Part shown: piece by piece, positions 1-9,938 of the stretch
How the letters are laid out: each line of letters opens with the position of its first letter
How positions within the stretch are numbered: the first letter of the stretch is position 1
Source of the DNA: a virus
Reading direction: 5' to 3' (one strand)
Length of the DNA: 31,640 bases
Virus record (IMG/VR): IMGVR_UViG_3300044675_003864
Location: 1-31,640 of that record
Notes under the pieces: generated by a model
What the model was told of the DNA's origin: nothing
What the model saw: the letters and a program-made list of their open reading frames with translations, nothing else
Database searches by the model: none
Program-made: the position numbers and the translations under genes

Positions 1-5
1 GAATA

Positions 6-1889
6 ATGGCTAATACAACAGATGTAAAATATTTAGGAAAAGACTTTACTCAATTAAGAACAAACTTAATTGAATTTACAAAGAACTATTTCCCAAACAC
101 ATATACCGATTTTAATGAATCATCACCAGGTATGTTATTTTTGGAAATGTCATCTTATGTAGGTGATGTTCTAAGTTTTTATACTGATAAGCAAATAAAA
201 GAGTCTTTATTAGTAACCGCTGAAGAAAAGACGAATCTATACTCATTAGCACAATCTTTAGGTTATAAAGTAAAAAATAAGATAGCAAGTTCGGTAGATA
301 TAGATGTATTTCAATTATTACCATCGGTAGTAAGCGGAAGTACTGTAGTTCCTGATTGGAGTTACGCACTAACAATATCATCAGGAATGGTGGTTAAATC
401 TAAATCATCTACTGCAGAATTTAGAACATTAGAGACTGTTAATTTTAAAACTTTAGAGAACGATCCTAATGCAAATGTGAGTGCATATCAAATTAATGAT
501 GTAACTAATCAAATTGAATATTACCTATTAAAGAAATCAGTTAAAGCTGTTGCAGGCAATATTCAAACAGCAACATACACATTTACAGATCCTAAACGTT
601 TCGATAGAATACTATTGAATACAGAAAATATTATTGAGCTAGTAGACATTATTGATTCTGATAATAATAATTGGTATGAAGTTCCAAATTTAGCACAGGA
701 TACAATATTTGAAACTATAGCAAATGTAGTACAGAATGACCCGGTATTATCACAATATAATACACCAGTTCCATATTTGCTGAAATTGAGAAAAACAGCC
801 AGACGATTTATTACAAGATTTAGAACTGATGGGACTTTAGAGATACAATTCGGAGCGGGCATATCTGCTGATTTGGATGAAGAAATAATACCTAATCCAG
901 ATAATGTAGGTTCCGGACTACCAAGTTTACAGTTAATGTATGACTTTCCTATAGATCCATCAAACTTTATGTATACTAAAAGTTATGGATTAGCACCAGC
1001 TAATACAGTATTAACAGTTAGGTATACTACAGGTGGTGGGATAGAATCCAACGTACCAGCTTTTGATTTAGATCAGATCATAGAATTAAATTTTGATATA
1101 AACGATTCTGGACTAAATGCAAATTTAGTAAATCAACTTAAGGCGTCGGTTGCTTGTACTAATCCAAATCCTGCATCAGGAGGTAAAGATGGTGAATCAG
1201 AAGATGATGTTAGAAATAATACATTAGCATTTTTTGCCGCACAAAGTAGAGCAGTTACCGATCAAGATTATATAATTAGAGCATATTCTATGCCTCCGAA
1301 ATTTGGAGCTATATCAAAAGCTTATGTTATACAAGATGTGCAGGTTAATCAACAGACAAATCAAGCAGTTGCCAATCCATTAGCATTAAATTTATATACT
1401 TTAGGATACAATTCAGATGGTACATTAACAGTACTTAATAACGCAGTTAAAGAAAACTTAAAGAATTATTTAACGCCATATAGAATGTTAACAGATGCAA
1501 TCAATATTACAGATGCATTCATTATTAATTTCGGTATAGAATTTGATATAATAACTTTACCGGAATTTAATTCTAACGAAGTATTGATAAAATGTATTGA
1601 TACATTAAAACAATATTTTGATATTAAAAAATGGCAAATAAATCAACCTATTATTATATCAAAAATATATACTTTATTAGATAGAGTGGATGGTGTACAA
1701 ACTGTACCTAGAGTATCAATAAATAATATAGCAAATAAAGAATTAGGATATTCAGAAAATATTTATCCTATGTCTACACAAGATGGGGGTAGTACTAGAA
1801 ATGGTGTGATCTATCCATCAATGGACCCTAGTATCTTCGAAATAAAATATCCAAATAACGACATAAAAGGTCGTGTAATAAGCCTATAA
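6..1889 (+). CDS. 6: Baseplate wedge protein, T4 gp6-like (baseplate J family)
   Basis: Probable baseplate wedge subunit. In T4, gp6 dimers form the continuous ring of the baseplate and bind gp7. The 627 residues are close to T4 gp6 (660). Two hallmark stretches are visible. Near residues 37-70 is FNESSPGMLFLEMSSYVGDV followed by a K-E-S-L-L segment. Around residues 389-445 a GGKDGESEDDVRNN motif leads into AVTDQDYIIRAYSMPPKFG, the signature of gp6/gpJ-type wedge proteins. The C-terminal third has the mixed alpha/beta make-up usual for this family. The start ATG lies 5 nt inside the window and no other in-frame start is visible, so a few upstream residues could in principle be missing, although ATG-GCT with an N-terminus MANTTDVKYLGKDF looks authentic. 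It is followed 4 nt later by the next virion gene, and heads the structural operon. Family assignment is firm; its partner is probably the protein at 4782-9215. Confidence 0.93.
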   Translation: MANTTDVKYLGKDFTQLRTNLIEFTKNYFPNTYTDFNESSPGMLFLEMSSYVGDVLSFYTDKQIKESLLVTAEEKTNLYSLAQSLGYKVKNKIASSVDIDVFQLLPSVVSGSTVVPDWSYALTISSGMVVKSKSSTAEFRTLETVNFKTLENDPNANVSAYQINDVTNQIEYYLLKKSVKAVAGNIQTATYTFTDPKRFDRILLNTENIIELVDIIDSDNNNWYEVPNLAQDTIFETIANVVQNDPVLSQYNTPVPYLLKLRKTARRFITRFRTDGTLEIQFGAGISADLDEEIIPNPDNVGSGLPSLQLMYDFPIDPSNFMYTKSYGLAPANTVLTVRYTTGGGIESNVPAFDLDQIIELNFDINDSGLNANLVNQLKASVACTNPNPASGGKDGESEDDVRNNTLAFFAAQSRAVTDQDYIIRAYSMPPKFGAISKAYVIQDVQVNQQTNQAVANPLALNLYTLGYNSDGTLTVLNNAVKENLKNYLTPYRMLTDAINITDAFIINFGIEFDIITLPEFNSNEVLIKCIDTLKQYFDIKKWQINQPIIISKIYTLLDRVDGVQTVPRVSINNIANKELGYSENIYPMSTQDGGSTRNGVIYPSMDPSIFEIKYPNNDIKGRVISL

Positions 1890-1893
1890 TATT

Positions 1894-2988
1894 ATGATAA
1901 TAGCATTGACCCCATATAAAGACGCTACAATATACGAAGATTATCCGAATAAGAACACCGGATTAGATGAGATATTAGAACTACAAAAGGTTGCATATAG
2001 CACAGGTAGCTATGCAGAATCTAGAGCGTTAATATACTTTAACCAATCAGAAATTTTAGAGACTTTAGATTATGTATCTAATCACACAGCAAGTAATGCA
2101 ACTTGGTCAGCGTCATTAAAACTAAATACAGTACAAACATCACAGGTACCGTTAGAATATTCAATTGTTGTTGGAGCAATATCAGATTCTTGGACCAACG
2201 GAACAGGAAAATTTGCTGATGCAGAATTATCAGGAGGGGCTACCTGGACATATAGAGCAGGAGAAGTAGGTACAGTATGGGCAACAGGTAGTTTTCCAAT
2301 AGGCACTACAGGTTCATATTATTCCAATCCTGGTGGAGGAACTTGGTATACAGCATCGCAAGCAACACAATCATTTACATTTAAGGAAGATAATGATGTG
2401 AATGTAAATGTATCATCAATAGTAGAAGATTGGGAAGCATCGAATTATCTTAATAATGGATTTATAGTACGATTAGGAAATATACTATCACCAGAAGTAT
2501 TACCAGGTACAAATCTGCAATTCTATAGTTCAGATACACATACTGTATATAGTCCGCAATTATTTATACAATGGGACAATGTAACTCAATTTAATTCTGG
2601 ATCATTACCTGCTATATCTATTAACGATCAACCTATTATATATTTAGATGGATTTAAGGGAGAATATACAACCGATTCAATAGTTAGAGTATTCGTTAAG
2701 TCAAGACCGATGTATCCAAAAAGAACATTTAGTCAGAATCCTTCATATGGTACTGTATATGCGTTACCTACACAATCATATTATAGAATACTTGATGGTC
2801 ATACTAATGAAGTTATTGTTGACTATAGCGAGTATACAAAATTAGCATGTAACACAGCAGGAAACTATTTCGATTTTTCTACATCAGTATTATATCCTGA
2901 ACGATTCTATAAGTTTCAATTTAAGTCGATAATATCGAGTAGTACAGTATATTTTATAGACGAATATTTATTTAAAATAGTTAACTAA
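1894..2988 (+). CDS. Virion structural protein with DNRLRE-like beta domain
   Basis: Baseplate- or tail-associated protein of unknown exact role, 364 residues. The N-terminal ~230 residues resemble a DNRLRE-type beta-sandwich (a carbohydrate-binding-like fold). Visible landmarks are ATIYEDYPNKNTG near the start, then ESRALIYFNQSEI, an alternating beta pattern, SIVEDWEASNYLNNGFIVRL and finally YSPQLFIQWD. The C-terminal ~120 residues form a second beta-rich domain ending in SSTVYFIDEYLFKIVN. No catalytic motif, signal peptide or membrane segment is seen. It starts 4 nt after gp6 and its stop overlaps the next start (TAATG), so it is probably translationally coupled and made with the baseplate proteins. 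The domain call rests on pattern recognition only; a surface or glycan-binding decoration of the wedge is inference. Confidence 0.6.
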   Translation: MIIALTPYKDATIYEDYPNKNTGLDEILELQKVAYSTGSYAESRALIYFNQSEILETLDYVSNHTASNATWSASLKLNTVQTSQVPLEYSIVVGAISDSWTNGTGKFADAELSGGATWTYRAGEVGTVWATGSFPIGTTGSYYSNPGGGTWYTASQATQSFTFKEDNDVNVNVSSIVEDWEASNYLNNGFIVRLGNILSPEVLPGTNLQFYSSDTHTVYSPQLFIQWDNVTQFNSGSLPAISINDQPIIYLDGFKGEYTTDSIVRVFVKSRPMYPKRTFSQNPSYGTVYALPTQSYYRILDGHTNEVIVDYSEYTKLACNTAGNYFDFSTSVLYPERFYKFQFKSIISSSTVYFIDEYLFKIVN

Positions 2989-4118
2989 TGAGTTTCAAAA
3001 ATTATAGAAAATTAGGGTTTGCAGTTACCGAAAGTGACACTGCAGTGCCTAGAAATGATTTAGGGTATCTAATATTAGATAAAAATAATAATCCACAGTC
3101 TATATCAATTCCTATAGTTACACAGCTATTTGAATTTGGTAAGTACAGAGAGGTAGTTGATATTGAATTTCTAGAATTATTTCCACCTATACTTACCCCA
3201 CCTGTAGATGTTGCTGCATTACTAGCACAGATTACTGCATTAAACGCTGCACTAAGTGCTAGTTTATTAGTTCAAGTAGAACCTACACCTGTAGAATTTG
3301 ATTTGTGGAGAACTAGAAAAACATTTAAACGAATTGTCGACAAACCTGTAAACCCATATGGTGCAGGTACCGACGCGTGGACATCTGAACAACAATGGGC
3401 AGATTTTAATTCGGTTATACAATTAATTTTCGGACCATCACTTACGCCTGAATTACAAACATTAATATCTGAATATAGAGCTGAAGTAGCGTTAATAACT
3501 GCTACCATAGGCGACGCACCGCAGCCTGGCGGATTGTTTAGTGGTGGTGTAAATTTTGGTGTACAAGTACCATTAACATCTGTAGATGATGCAATACAAC
3601 CACAACAATCACCGCAACCACTTACATATACTGACATTAGTGCTATAGGGCAGTTTATTAATGATGAGAATATTGGAGATGTAGATACATTCTCACCATT
3701 ATTGAATCAATCGACAATGACTTTCCTACAAAATACAAACAGATCTTTAATATTAGATGTGAAGGATAGTCAAATAAATGCGTTAGTGTGGGGGGATATA
3801 CCATGGCCATATTATACATATATCAATCCAATTTCAAATCGACCATTTGTCACATCAATGAGCGAATTTAGACATCATTGTAAAAAGATAGTATATTGGC
3901 TAACTATACCACAAATGATGAATATCGATAATGTTGCTACAATTAATGCTATCATAGGGAATACTTCTTGGCGTGTACTGAATAATACAGCAACACAGGC
4001 TGATCTAGTAGCGTTATATGAAACTATAGGTAGATTAGAAAATACACCATTAAAAGATAGTAATGGTGATACAATAGCACCAGTAGGAGCAACCGGATAT
4101 TTCGTTAATATAAGATAA
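2988..4118 (+). CDS. Baseplate-region structural protein, unknown function
   Basis: I do not recognise this 376-residue protein. It begins MSFKNYRKLGFAVTESD, has a short Ala/Leu-rich helical segment near residues 75-95 (VAALLAQITALNAALSASLL), then Pro/Gly-rich loops around residues 170-215. The C-terminal part is richer in aromatic residues (GDIPWPYYTYINPISNRPF; FRHHCKKIVYWLTIPQMM). There is no signal peptide or recognisable enzymatic motif. It overlaps the stop of the preceding gene by one base and sits between gp6 and the giant wedge-like protein, the position occupied by baseplate wedge genes in T4-like phages. A role as a baseplate or tail-tip component is inferred from position alone. 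Confidence 0.5.
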   Translation: MSFKNYRKLGFAVTESDTAVPRNDLGYLILDKNNNPQSISIPIVTQLFEFGKYREVVDIEFLELFPPILTPPVDVAALLAQITALNAALSASLLVQVEPTPVEFDLWRTRKTFKRIVDKPVNPYGAGTDAWTSEQQWADFNSVIQLIFGPSLTPELQTLISEYRAEVALITATIGDAPQPGGLFSGGVNFGVQVPLTSVDDAIQPQQSPQPLTYTDISAIGQFINDENIGDVDTFSPLLNQSTMTFLQNTNRSLILDVKDSQINALVWGDIPWPYYTYINPISNRPFVTSMSEFRHHCKKIVYWLTIPQMMNIDNVATINAIIGNTSWRVLNNTATQADLVALYETIGRLENTPLKDSNGDTIAPVGATGYFVNIR

Positions 4119-4122
4119 ATCT

Positions 4123-4776
4123 ATGTCACAACTTAAATTTTTTGCTTTAGATTCAACAGGACAGCCAAAACTAACGCAGTCAGGATCAAAGGCAGCAACA
4201 ATAATACGACAATTAAATCAAGCTATTATAGATAATAGGGATTATTCATTTGGATGGTTTAAAGGGCTAAATGTCGAAACAACCGATGCTAACGCATACG
4301 AATTTGCGGATGAATTACGAGAATATGCAAAATTTAATGCAAAAAAATCTATATGGGATAACACATTAGCTACAGGCAATTATTTTAAATGGGACTATTA
4401 TGCTCAAGAATCAAGAGCTACTGCATCACTTAACATAGTAGATACCGAGTTTATTAATGACAGAGCATTCCAAATAAAATCATCAGAACAAAATGGTGAT
4501 TCTAATTTTATTGAATATTATGGTAGATATCGACCGGAACTTTTTGAGATATATGATGTGTATTATACCGTAGTTCCTACTGCAGGAATAATAATATTAC
4601 CACCACCATATGATACTTTAAATAGAGAGCATGTATTAGCATGGTTCAAAGGAGTAAATTTAGCACCAACAACAGCTGCTCTAGATAGATATAGAGAAAG
4701 AATAAAAAACTATTTAACAGATCCAAGGGTTCAGCCCGATATTAAAATTGATGTTGGGATATTTATATCTAAATAA
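4123..4776 (+). CDS. Baseplate-region structural protein, unknown function
   Basis: A 217-residue protein with no family that I recognise. Visible features are an N-terminal MSQLKFFALDSTGQPKLTQS, two similar segments DYSFGWFKGLNVETTDANAY (near residues 38-57) and EHVLAWFKGVNLAPTTAALD (near residues 170-190), and a polar C-terminus. The two FKG-[LV]-N segments suggest a weak internal repeat, each followed by a predicted helix. There is no membrane segment or catalytic signature. It lies 4 nt after the previous gene and 5 nt before the giant wedge-like protein, so it very likely belongs to the same baseplate transcript. A small wedge-assembly or connector role is only a guess from position. Confidence 0.5.
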   Translation: MSQLKFFALDSTGQPKLTQSGSKAATIIRQLNQAIIDNRDYSFGWFKGLNVETTDANAYEFADELREYAKFNAKKSIWDNTLATGNYFKWDYYAQESRATASLNIVDTEFINDRAFQIKSSEQNGDSNFIEYYGRYRPELFEIYDVYYTVVPTAGIIILPPPYDTLNREHVLAWFKGVNLAPTTAALDRYRERIKNYLTDPRVQPDIKIDVGIFISK

Positions 4777-4781
4777 CGGTA

Positions 4782-7700
4782 ATGTCATTTTCCTTCATAA
4801 ACAGCGATAGTTTAATACAAGTACAGAATTTACCAGATACTGGTAAGTACTATGATGATAGAATAATAGATCTAATACCATCATCATATTATGATATACT
4901 TACATTACCGAACTCATCAATAAATTTAGAATTACACGCATACGATTTAGTCGGTAATTATTTAACTGGAACTAGTTACGCCAATACTAACTATTGGGGG
5001 TATAGTAGTAATGTAGCAGCGCCTAATCTAAGGTTGAATGTAGATGTAAACAGTATATTGGAAGAATTAGGCCTGCTTCGAGGGCAATATCTATTAGGTA
5101 CAAATTTGTATAAACCTGAAGTAGGAAATTATAATACATCATCGTTTTACATAAAAGAAATATCAACAACTAGAAGAGAATTACGATTATATCCTGTTAA
5201 TGACGATAGTACACAATTTCAAACAGAGTATACTAACTTTATAGATAGTTGGAATAGTAACTTTCTGTATTGTATAGATGATTCAGTTAGAAGATATGAA
5301 CATTATCAACAAAACTTTTATTTCGACAATAACGCAGTATCGTTTGCATCATATACATCATCATTAGCTACGCCATTGGCAGTCTATACAAATACAACAT
5401 CCAGTGCGTTCGATCAATATATATTAGGCATAAATAACGATACTAATTGGTACACAAATGGCGCGGCAAATAGCAACACTATAACCATCGGCGGGACGAT
5501 TGCTACTGGGTTAACTGTTGCACCATCACAACAGTATTTAGATGCATTTGCATCAAAAGCAGCAATAACCGCATTATGGTTTAAGTCAGCTGATATTGAA
5601 ATAACACCTGATACTATACAAAGATTTGAATTCGAAATTAAAGAATATATAAATACATTTGCATCTACAGTAACTGTACAACAGATAAAAAGTATATATG
5701 ATAGTATACTAACAAAAGAATTTTGGAGAAAGGATTCGAATGGTACACCGATATATGTAGGACAAACATACTTTAACACGATACGAACGGCACTACCATC
5801 TTTTCCTGGGTTACCCCCGTTACCGGCACCACCATCAACATTCGCTAAGGCAGGATATTCATTACAACCGTTTAATGTATATAATGATAAATTAGTATTA
5901 AATTTTGGTAACAATAATTTAGCTAAAATAATCAATATAGCTAAAGAAGACCCATATGCTATTATTGTAAAATTGTCACAACCATTAGATTTACAATTTC
6001 AAGAATATGATAGATTATGGATAGCTACCGAACTTATAGAACCATTAATAGATAAAATCTTATTAATCAATCTAATAGTTCAACAGCTAGGTAACAATCT
6101 ACGTGGTCCTAATTTTGATATTGATATAGAAGAGGCGCAAAGTATAGCAACATCATTACAATCTTGGAATGATTTATTATCGGCAAATGTTGCAACAAAT
6201 CAACAGATAATAAATAAGTATTTTAGTTCTAGTATAGATGGGATAGTATTAAATATAGATTATACAGACTTTAAAAACTTTATACATTTTAGTTCTGCTG
6301 AAGAACGAGTATCTAATTTTAAGTATAAACTAGAATTAATAGAATATTATACTAATAGAATTAATGTACTAAATAGTTCTACAGGTTCACTTCTAGATAT
6401 AAATGTATTGGAGTCTGAAAGTAATAGAAATAAAATTATTTCAGGATTTGATGATTTTGAAAAATATTTATTCTATCAAACAAATGACACATATCAATTA
6501 TATACATTTGAGACAGGATCAATTCTACCATGGCCTAAACAAAATGTAGCCAACTCGTATATATCATACGAAAATCAAGTATCGACAACTAGTTCAATAG
6601 CTGAAACATATTTTAGTGATTTATTACAACAGGCACAGACATATGACTCATATAATTTACATAGCTTAAGAAAGACTATTCCTGTACATTTACAAGATGA
6701 CCAATTTAATGCTGATTATATCTTATTTGTAGATATGATTGGTCATTACTATGATATTATTTGGTCATACATTAATGATATGACTAAAATCAATACTAGA
6801 TTAGAAAATCCTAGAGATGGTGTATCTAATGATTTAATATATGGAATAGCTAAATCATTAGGATTAGATGTATATAATGGTAGAAACATACAAGAACTTT
6901 GGAAATATTCATTAGGTGTTGATACAAGCGGTAGTTATATACAAACAGGTAGTATTCAATCATTATCATATGAGCAAGGCACAAAAGAAGTATGGAGAAG
7001 AGTAATTAATAACTTACCATATCTTTATAAGACAAAGGGAACTGCAAGAAGTATTAAAGCATTATTATCTTGTTATGGAATTCCTACTAGTATATTGAAT
7101 ATACGAGAATATGGTGGTGTCGCTTCTGATGAAAACGATTTATTTCCTTATTGGGTGCATGATATATTTACATATGCACATAAAGCTACAGGTGATGATT
7201 CAAATTATGTCATAACACCATGGCAAGCATTCACAAAAGTTACAAAAGACCTCCCGGCCGGATATCAAACTAGTAGTTTAGTACTACCTCCAACATCAAC
7301 CGGAACAAGTACAGGACCGACAACTACTACAATACCTACATTAGGTATACAAACAGGAACATCATCGACTATAAATTCACCAAGATCAAGCACGATAGTT
7401 AATAGAAGTACTGATACACAATCGACACAATACCCGGATGCTATAGAGTTTAGATTTAGAACTGACGACAATTTTACATATGCATATAATCAAGAATATT
7501 CATTATTAAGATTGAATTCAGTTAATTATCAGTTCACAGGAGAAACTTGGTCACAGATACAAACACAATGGAATCAAACAAATGTAATATGGGCATATGC
7601 AAGTGCATCATTAGCAGTAGCTAATCCATTCTTTGAAGTTACATTAAAACGTACAACAGATAAACAAGGAACATTGACATTATATATGTCAGGTAGTAAT

Positions 7701-9215
7701 GGGTTTCTATCCGCGTCTATTGAGGATGTATATTTATTTAATAATGATTGGATAACTGCTGCAGTACAACGAGGCATATCTACAGATGTGACATCGTCTA
7801 ACAATCAATCTTATACATTAAAATACCAAAGAGGGTATTACGGAAAGATAGTACAATCAGGTAGCGCAGCGATAGATTTAAGCACAGTATCAACAAGCGG
7901 CTCATATAATGCAAACTGGACTTCTGGTAGTTATATTGCATTTGGGCAAGGTGGATTGAATACTGCTATATCCGGTAATTATTCTAATAAGTTTAATGGA
8001 TTTTATCAAGAATTAAGATATTGGTATGGTACGTTGAGTGATTATGCTATTAGCAATCATACTTTATCACCCAATTCATATAATGGTAATGAACATTTTT
8101 CTGCGTATTACGATTTAGTATTTAGAACATCATTATCAAGAAAAGATTTGGTGGTAAATGGTACATTTGGATACCAACAACAGTTATCACATCACCCTAA
8201 TCAAAATATAAACACCGGCTCATCTGCAATATTCGTTAATAGAGTGGGCGTAAATAGTGTACCTTTTGAAGGAGTAGAGGATGCATATTACACACTTTAT
8301 GCAGATTTAACTTCAAAAGTAATATCAAGCGAAAAGATTAGAATACAATCACAATCGTTAAATGGTACAGCACTACAAACAGATAAGAGAGTGACTATAT
8401 CATCATTAGATAAAAATTCTAATGATTCAAATAAATTAGGTATATTCTTTTCTCCACAGGCAGGAATTAATGAAGATATCGTAAACCATATGGGGTATAT
8501 ATCTTTAGATGATTATATAGGTGACCCTAGATATGCGTATGAGTATAATTATAAAACGTTAGTAGACTTATCTTCAGAATATTGGAAAAAGTATAATAAT
8601 AAAAATGACTTTGAAGCATATTTTAGAGCACTACAAATATACGATTTATCAATATTCAGACAGATTAAAAAGTTTGTACCTGCAAGAGCTAATCTGATAT
8701 CTGGTATATTAGTAGAACCAAACTTATTAGAAAGAAGTAAAGCTAGAATAGTAAGAAATATAGTTCTTGAAGAAGCATCAGTATTTAAACCAACTGCAGG
8801 TCGTAGTACATATGCCGAAACAGGAACAACCTTGTCTGCAATAAATAACCCATTACCTGCAGGTGGCGCTAACATATTTGCGGCACAGCTAATGACAGGA
8901 ACTGTAGCCGATAATGCACAAGGTACAGCACCTACCCCAGTTGCCTCTCCTATAGGTACACAGACAGTTATTGGTGGCCAATATATATTACCTACAACAT
9001 CAACAAATATAGTTACCGGTGTTGTAATGGATACAACAACCAACACATCATTGTCGGACGGATTTATTACGGGAACTAAATTGGTTAGTGCAGGCATTAA
9101 TATACCAAGTTTAGACACTGTAGATGGTGGTCCGGTAGTGTCAGTAATACAAGCAAATAGTACACAGATATTTACACAACCTTTAGGGACAACCGGAAAT
9201 TTAGAAATTAGATAA
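4782..9215 (+). CDS. Giant baseplate wedge-like protein (gp7/gpI-type core plus LamG-like domain)
   Basis: Largest gene in the window, 1477 residues. Around residues 620-705 is a segment of the type FVDMIGHYYDIIWSYINDMT ... RDGVSNDLIYGIAKSLGL. At residues 747-770 is LYKTKGTARSIKALLSCYGI, which resembles the KGT-x(3)-I-x(2)-LL-x(3)-G motif of P2 gpI/tail-protein-I (Tri2) baseplate proteins; T4 gp7 is the functional counterpart that clamps two gp6 chains. Residues ~886-1105 look like a LamG/concanavalin-type beta-sandwich (DAIEFRFRTDD ... FNGFYQELRYWYGTLS). Near residues 1295-1320 is FVPARANLISGI, recurrent in large tailed-phage structural proteins. A Ser/Thr/Gly-rich stretch (~residues 830-880) links core and LamG region, and the last ~150 residues are low-complexity Thr/Ala/Gly. 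Synteny with gp6 and the KGT motif support a wedge role; the gp7 equivalence is inference. Confidence 0.72.
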   Translation: MSFSFINSDSLIQVQNLPDTGKYYDDRIIDLIPSSYYDILTLPNSSINLELHAYDLVGNYLTGTSYANTNYWGYSSNVAAPNLRLNVDVNSILEELGLLRGQYLLGTNLYKPEVGNYNTSSFYIKEISTTRRELRLYPVNDDSTQFQTEYTNFIDSWNSNFLYCIDDSVRRYEHYQQNFYFDNNAVSFASYTSSLATPLAVYTNTTSSAFDQYILGINNDTNWYTNGAANSNTITIGGTIATGLTVAPSQQYLDAFASKAAITALWFKSADIEITPDTIQRFEFEIKEYINTFASTVTVQQIKSIYDSILTKEFWRKDSNGTPIYVGQTYFNTIRTALPSFPGLPPLPAPPSTFAKAGYSLQPFNVYNDKLVLNFGNNNLAKIINIAKEDPYAIIVKLSQPLDLQFQEYDRLWIATELIEPLIDKILLINLIVQQLGNNLRGPNFDIDIEEAQSIATSLQSWNDLLSANVATNQQIINKYFSSSIDGIVLNIDYTDFKNFIHFSSAEERVSNFKYKLELIEYYTNRINVLNSSTGSLLDINVLESESNRNKIISGFDDFEKYLFYQTNDTYQLYTFETGSILPWPKQNVANSYISYENQVSTTSSIAETYFSDLLQQAQTYDSYNLHSLRKTIPVHLQDDQFNADYILFVDMIGHYYDIIWSYINDMTKINTRLENPRDGVSNDLIYGIAKSLGLDVYNGRNIQELWKYSLGVDTSGSYIQTGSIQSLSYEQGTKEVWRRVINNLPYLYKTKGTARSIKALLSCYGIPTSILNIREYGGVASDENDLFPYWVHDIFTYAHKATGDDSNYVITPWQAFTKVTKDLPAGYQTSSLVLPPTSTGTSTGPTTTTIPTLGIQTGTSSTINSPRSSTIVNRSTDTQSTQYPDAIEFRFRTDDNFTYAYNQEYSLLRLNSVNYQFTGETWSQIQTQWNQTNVIWAYASASLAVANPFFEVTLKRTTDKQGTLTLYMSGSNGFLSASIEDVYLFNNDWITAAVQRGISTDVTSSNNQSYTLKYQRGYYGKIVQSGSAAIDLSTVSTSGSYNANWTSGSYIAFGQGGLNTAISGNYSNKFNGFYQELRYWYGTLSDYAISNHTLSPNSYNGNEHFSAYYDLVFRTSLSRKDLVVNGTFGYQQQLSHHPNQNINTGSSAIFVNRVGVNSVPFEGVEDAYYTLYADLTSKVISSEKIRIQSQSLNGTALQTDKRVTISSLDKNSNDSNKLGIFFSPQAGINEDIVNHMGYISLDDYIGDPRYAYEYNYKTLVDLSSEYWKKYNNKNDFEAYFRALQIYDLSIFRQIKKFVPARANLISGILVEPNLLERSKARIVRNIVLEEASVFKPTAGRSTYAETGTTLSAINNPLPAGGANIFAAQLMTGTVADNAQGTAPTPVASPIGTQTVIGGQYILPTTSTNIVTGVVMDTTTNTSLSDGFITGTKLVSAGINIPSLDTVDGGPVVSVIQANSTQIFTQPLGTTGNLEIR

Positions 9216-9231
9216 TAAAATCAGAAAAAAA

Positions 9232-9240
9232 TATATTTAT
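9232..9240 (+). promoter_or_regulatory. Candidate promoter element TATATTTAT, 18 nt before the 9259 start
   Basis: The 9-mer TATATTTAT lies in the 43-nt gap after the giant wedge-like gene. The extended form TATATTTATTAATAAA (9232-9247) is identical to the one at 27626-27641. It recurs in five of the six gaps of at least 30 nt. On the opposite strand it reads as a T4-like late-promoter box (AATAAATA), so its direction is unproven; + orientation is favoured because all genes are +. Confidence 0.45.
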
Positions 9241-9258
9241 TAATAAAATAGAAATAAT

Positions 9259-9927
9259 ATGGGATTCTTAGATAACACCACAGTAACCGTAGATGCGATT
9301 TTAACTAAAAAAGGAAGAGAGTTATTGTCAGCAGGTTCACAAGATTTTAACATTACAAAATTTGCATTATCTGACGATGAGGTAGATTATACATTGTGGA
9401 ATCCAGATCATCCAAATGGTAGCGATTACTATGGCACAGTAATACAAAATATGCCATTATTAGAAGCTACGAGCGATGAAACGCAAGTAATGAAATATAA
9501 ATTAATTACATTACCTATAACAAGTCAGTATATACCAGTAATTCAAGTTACAAATTCATCATATGTATATTCTACAGCCACAGGCCAAGTGGATATTATA
9601 CAGCCTAGAACAACCGCAGGTGGGTCAACAGGTACTAATTTAGGTTCGTTAAACGCTACAGCAGGGTATACAGCAATATTATCAGATGGTGAGTTCTTTA
9701 ATTTAGCAATTAATACACCAGTATCAAACACAGCTACTGTACCGCAATTTATAGGCGATATACAAACAAATAGAAGCGTATCTGTAGTTGGGCTATCATT
9801 TGGAATTAGTCCTAAACGCCAACCATCAGCCGCTGAAGGAGATAAAACTGCTATATTAACTTTAATTGGTAATGAAACCGGTGGTTTAGTAACTATTAAT
9901 TTGACAATACAAGCATCAACAATATAA
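9259..9927 (+). CDS. Virion-associated protein, unknown function
   Basis: A 222-residue protein beginning MGFLDNTTVTVDAILTKKGR, then FNITKFALSDDEVDYTLWN. This N-terminal pattern (a DAxLTxxGRELL element followed by ITKFALSDDEVDY) feels familiar from structural genes of marine T4-like phages, but I cannot name a function. The C-terminal ~60 residues (VVGLSFGISPKRQ ... LVTINLTIQAST) have the alternating hydrophobic pattern of an immunoglobulin-like beta-sandwich. It has its own candidate promoter 18 nt upstream, the first real break in the structural operon, which suggests expression at a level different from the baseplate genes. A tail-fibre or baseplate decoration protein is plausible from context; there is no direct evidence. 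Confidence 0.6.
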   Translation: MGFLDNTTVTVDAILTKKGRELLSAGSQDFNITKFALSDDEVDYTLWNPDHPNGSDYYGTVIQNMPLLEATSDETQVMKYKLITLPITSQYIPVIQVTNSSYVYSTATGQVDIIQPRTTAGGSTGTNLGSLNATAGYTAILSDGEFFNLAINTPVSNTATVPQFIGDIQTNRSVSVVGLSFGISPKRQPSAAEGDKTAILTLIGNETGGLVTINLTIQASTI

Positions 9928-9938
9928 AATAAAAACAT

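Noticed and set aside
5414-5935. 173-codon open frame on the minus strand inside the giant wedge gene
   Set aside because: Its Cys/Val-rich composition and overlap with a clearly coding + frame mark it as a shadow.
8549-9118. 189-codon minus-strand open frame
   Set aside because: Opposite to the Thr/Ala/Gly-rich end of the wedge-like gene; no recognisable motif and no independent start context.
9236-9247. TTTATTAATAAA palindrome as a terminator stem
   Set aside because: Only six A/T pairs without loop and no following T-run; more likely part of the promoter-like element, as the same sequence recurs at 27630.
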